In this document: positions 49,611-53,659 of the stretch, in pieces | How the letters are laid out: each line of letters opens with the position of its first letter | Position numbering within the stretch: position 1 is the stretch's first letter | From: Mesostigma viride | Taxonomy: Eukaryota > Streptophyta > Mesostigmatophyceae > Mesostigmatales > Mesostigmataceae | Direction: 5' to 3' | Assembly (NCBI GenBank): GCA_009746045.1 | Contig: RPFO01000252.1 | Location: forward strand, 1 to 53,659 | Length of the DNA: 53,659 bases | The notes under the pieces: model-generated | The model's database searches: none | What the model was told of the DNA's origin: nothing | The model's input: only the letters and a program-made list of their open reading frames with translations | Program-made: the position numbers and the translations under genes

Positions 49611-52600
49611 ATGGAGAAGCTTTATCAAGCATTTATGTCGCAGGCTCAACAGCAACAGGCTAACAATCAGACAGCTTCGGGGTTTTGGTATGGTGCGTCA
49701 AAGCAGCAGCGCTTGGCGGCGTTCGAACGAAAAGCCAGCATTACTTCTGCGCTAACGGGGCTAGCGCGGCCGGCTACCCATTGCTTCGAATGCAAGGTGG
49801 CCTCCTCCACCAAGTCTGAAAGACTTGTCGGCGATCTCTGTCAGGGAGCTTGCCCTGGATACAGTGCATAAAGGCCGAGCGCTTTGGTGCCGGGTGGCCA
49901 CATCATGCGACGTGATGGCGTCTGTGATGCTGATAGTGGAGGATGGCCAGGTAGACATTGCCAACCTGGCGATCTACGGTACAGGGATGCAGTCCAGGTC
50001 GGCGGCAGAGCAGATATTCGCAAAGGACGCGCAGTTGGCAATCAGGGAGCCCTATTTCAAGGTACGGGTCGATGGCACCCCGGGCATCAGGGTCGATGAT
50101 CCCAGTGACATCGTTCTTGGCGTTGATGGTGGCGAGGAGCTGGCAGGCAAACGTGAACCTGGCAGAATCCAAGACTCCAACAAGGCCGTGGAAAGGCTGC
50201 CTGCCGCGGTTGCCAGGGTCCGCGTAATTGACCCCAACAAAAGCTCCCGCCAGGTGTGGGACGAGATCAAACGGATTCCCGCATTTGAGCGCTCGAGTTT
50301 TAACGCGGTTCAGAAAATATTTCGTCAGCAGGCGAATGGTGACCCCGCGCGCGCGGGGGGCGCTCCTGGCCCTCCCCCTGAGGTGTCCATTGGTGCCGCA
50401 GGGAATTTTGCGGTCGCCAGTAATACGTTAGAGGCATGCGTCACGCGCGACGATCAGGCGCTGGAACTGGCCCGGCATGGAGCCGCCGCGATGGCAGCCG
50501 GGTGCGTGCGCCAGCAACAAGGGATAAGAAGGGCGAGCGGCAGCCTCCATCGTCCCACGCCAAAGGCAAGGGGAAGAAAGCACTGCATCCTCTGGCGACG
50601 GGAGCAAGTAGCCACTGCGCAGGTGAGGGTGCAGAAGCCAAGAATGGTGGTGGTGGGGGGCAAGGGGGCAGAGGGCAGAGAGAGTTCCTTCAAGAGCTCT
50701 TCCTTGGAGGCTTCACTCTCTGTGTGTGCGCTGTACGGGGCCTGGGGTGCGGCACTGGTCGCTGCTGGCTGCCCCGTGCAGGCGCTGGTCGCCACCCAGT
50801 GTGCGCTGGTGGCCAGCACAACAGGTCAGCAGCTGGCGGACGGCAGCGCTGACGTCAGCAAGTATTACGGTGTAAAGATCTGGGCCCTGTGGGGGATGGG
50901 CCTGCACGAGTGGGCGGCGGAGCTACTGGCAACGGCACGCAAGGCATGCGCCGCGCTGCCAGATCAACAATCCGCTGGCCACCCATGGGCCACCCTGGAA
51001 CCCAAGTACAACGTCCTCACAGCCTCCGGTGCGTTGGATGTGCGTGCGCGGGCGGAGCAAGACAGGGCGCAGCTGGGGGTAGGGCCGGGCGAGGTCCAGT
51101 TCCGGACCATTTCGGCTGCTCTGGCCGCGGCACCGCCCTGTGCTGAGGTCATCGTGCACCCTGGCCTGTACACTGAGTCCCTGGCCATCGTAAAATCGGT
51201 CACTGTACGCAACGTGCATGGGGGCTGACGCGTATGATCCCGTTGCGGATGGCGGCATCAGCACGGCGGCGGCTGAGGCGTCATCATCGTCAGCGGAAGG
51301 GCCAGCTAGGTACACTGCCTGCCGGCGCGGTCTGCATCCTGTCAGAGGGACTGGGCCACACAGTGCATGTGGGGGGGGGGTTCGGGACTGTTTCCCCCAC
51401 GGTGCTTCTGCGTGGCCTGCATGTTTATAACGTGGGCAGCCAGGACCATGGGCATGCGCTTTGGGCATCTGGTGTGGTCGCGACGGCAGAAAAGTGCGAC
51501 TTTTTCAGCGACCGGGCCGCAACGGTGGTGGTGATGGAGGCGGCTGGCGCGCTCATGCTGGCCGCGTGCTGCGTGCATGACAGCGGCCAGGGGGGTGTCC
51601 TCGCGAGCGGCCGCGGTTATCTGGCGATGGATAAGAGCGTGGTGTGTCGCAGCGCGGCCAGCGGGGTGGAGTTCCGCACAGGGGCCGAGGGGGACATTCA
51701 CGGCTGCTCCCCCTTTGCCAATAAATGTGTACGTGGCCCTCACCAGTGCATCGCTTGCCAGAAGTGCAACATTCATTCTGACGTAATCTGTTCTTGAGTA
51801 GTTGTCTCTCATGATGCATTAGGTGTGCATGCCTGCAAGTCACACGTAATTTTTTATACTACTATAGTGACCGAAACTATGAAATGACGTTCCTGGTTGA
51901 TTGTAACTGTGGCCCACTCATGCACGCATGCTGCTATTTCGGGGACTTGTCAGACCCATGCCTCGGATACGGGATATATGTGGGATGTGTACATGGGATA
52001 TGCATGCAGGGCATGCTCCATGGGCACTCAGCTGGCCACGTGTGGGTGCAGGCCACGGCGTTCTACTTGCACAAGCGAGAGAGCGCCGTCCTGTGCAGCG
52101 CAAGGACGTCGGCGGTCCTTAAGGACTGTCACATCTACGGCAACCTGTACGGCGCGACCTTGCAGCAAGGGGGGGGAGCTGTTGATGGAGCGCTGCCGGG
52201 TGCACGACAACATGGTCAACCAATGGGGTGGTGATCCAGGTCCCAGGACACCAGCCGGGGGCTGGTTAGGAGCTGCGAGCTGTTCAACAATTACCACATG
52301 AATGGCATCCTCATCGGATATGACCACGTGGCGGAGGTGCACGTGATCGACACGTACGCGCCCTAAAACTCGGCCGATGGCATCTTCAACGGGGCGAAGC
52401 AGACCGCGAGGAACACGTTCTTGAGGGAGAACCGCGAGCGCGGCAACAACCGGTGCCCGATGGACCCGGTGGAGATGGGGGCGTTTGTGAACGTCCTCCA
52501 GGGCAGTGGCCGCTTGCATGAACCTTGAACGGCAGAAGTTTGCACGGCGCATCCCAAAGCTGGGTGGGTGGTCCCGTGTGATGTCAGGCCACCATGAAGG

Positions 52601-52870
52601 TCCCACGGCAGCGGTGGCGCAGGAGCTGGAGAAGGAAGTGGAGCGCCTGCACTTGCCTGTACGACATGCGGCGCGTCGGAGCCACCTGGGAACAAGTTCA
52701 GCCTTTGCGCCCGGTGCCGCGCGCCAGATGCGGTATTAATTGCTCTCCCGCATGCCAAAAGGTGGACTGGAAAGCAGGCCATGGGGCAGTCTGTCGCACA
52801 GCACCCAGGTGCCAAGTTTGCGGCGTTTGGCAACCCACAGACAGCAGTCCGTGGACGACGCTAGTAATGT
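49611..52870 (+). pseudogene. Broken beta-helix / MYND zinc-finger protein gene
   Basis: A good start (ACCATGG at 49611) gives MEKLYQAFMSQAQQQQANNQ, then the frame moves to 49825-51228: a region ending EPYFKVRVDGTPGIRVDDPS, a TPR-like stretch (KYYGVKIWALWGMGLHEWAA) and FRTISAALAAAPPCAEVIVH, the typical start of a pectin-lyase-like right-handed beta-helix. The helix continues in other frames at 51300-51725 (GVVATAEKCDFFSDRAATVV), 52050-52180 (VLKDCHIYGNLYGATLQQGG) and 52267-52520 (SCELFNNYHMNGILIGYDHV), with an internal TAA at about 52364. A MYND finger ends it: CTTCG and CARC in one frame, CSPACQKVDWKAGHGAVC in another, near 52655-52795. A few breaks could be unrecognised introns or sequencing indels. 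Several frameshifts plus the stop make a pseudogene more likely. Confidence 0.6.
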
Positions 52871-53659
52871 AGCAGAGAGCATGCAACATACTTTTGACAT
52901 GCCCTCGACCGGTGCGAGATAATATGCGCGCGTGCTAACGTTTGGTGCTCCCGACAGCGACACATGGATGATGGATCAATAAGGCCATGGATGGTTTGCA
53001 AAAAGGCTGCCTATGCCGATATATGAAGTGTTGCCCCTAGCCACGAGCCATAAGGTAGCCATTGCTGACGGCGGAGCTCGTCGCTTTCACGTTTGGGCAC
53101 CAAGTTCGGCCGTGAATATCACAATCGCTTCGTCTTTCTAAGACGCACACGCTGACATATTTTCCCGAAGCTATATCACGCAATATTATGACAAGCAAAC
53201 GCTCCTCTACGCAACGCAGCCTGGCGGCTGCGCTTAGCCCTGAAAATACGTTTGCAGCCCCGGCTGCAGCTTTGCCCTCAGGCCCGGAAGGCACCGGCCG
53301 GTGCCACTAGTCAAGCACTGGTACGTGGTCGCCCAGCCCCCTAGCCCCCGGGCTTGCCTCGCCCTCAGCATCGCCTGAGCCCCAGCGCAGTCGCCCTGGC
53401 GCCGAACCTAGCTGGTCCGAGGTCGCCTTTGACGTCAACTCCTATGGCAACTGCACGCATGGAACCGAAAACCGTCAGCCTTCATGGACGATGTATTTTT
53501 TGGCACGCACACCTCACTTTGTTGACCTGTGCTCGCACCTCGATCATCCACCAAAATTAAACCGTGGCCATATGCCAATAAAATGGCGCTCCAATCTCTT
53601 GCATAACTGCTGACACTCGATCTGCCACGCATGACTCGCCCCCAGCTTCAGCGCCTCGC
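52871..53659. other. Right edge, no gene recognised
   Basis: No domain is recognisable. A 40-codon plus-strand frame from an ATG at 53189 (MTSKRSSTQRSLAAAL) has a plausible start context and could be the first exon of a gene running off the window, but nothing beyond composition supports it. Confidence 0.3.

Overview
This is a nuclear genomic window from a eukaryote, most likely a green alga. The protein-coding genes have many short spliced exons with GT-AG introns. One gene encodes a plastid-targeted, bacterial-type phosphatidylglycerophosphate synthase, and another resembles a protein architecture I associate with green plants. Low-complexity coding tracts (poly-Gln, Ser/Gly), GC-rich exons and very abundant tandem repeats also fit a repeat-rich alga. 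The species cannot be fixed from the sequence.

Layout: 1-11358 is one uninterrupted minisatellite with a 40-bp unit (roughly 280 copies) and higher-order structure, closing into a (CA)n/(CACACG)n tract. 11.5-14.6 kb is non-coding. It holds a shortened tRNA-Ser-like element, a TGTAGGG heptamer array, a 153-bp tandem duplication and five copies of a 14-bp perfect or near-perfect palindrome. 14605-23866 (minus) is a 12-exon gene whose reading frame I could follow without a break (1319 residues): an N-terminal Cys/His zinc module, a basic region, a poly-Gln region, two UBA-like modules and a Ser/Gly-rich tail. A divergent, only partly resolved gene runs on the plus strand from about 24709 to 29864, with minisatellites beside or between its exons.

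From about 31.8 to 36.2 kb, and again from 43.9 to 46.5 kb, there are decayed non-LTR retrotransposons: reverse-transcriptase C-termini, a zf-RVT relic, an ORF1-like fragment, and 3' ends with TTAA-type tails. A small dispersed repeat is also present, and one copy sits beside its own empty target site. Between the two clusters lie several pure tandem arrays (8-bp, 9-bp and CCA repeats) and the 3' part of a plus-strand RRM gene (40064-43621). Its RRM resembles the first RRM of splicing factor SF3B4.

The right end has the intact, intronless phosphatidylglycerophosphate synthase gene (47781-48674, minus) and a broken plus-strand gene (about 49611-52870). The broken gene would have encoded a beta-helix (pectin-lyase-like) protein with a C-terminal MYND zinc finger. 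The recognised genes do not form a pathway. The unifying feature is repeat dynamics: several minisatellites appear to have grown out of exon/intron junctions and carry duplicated 5' splice sites.
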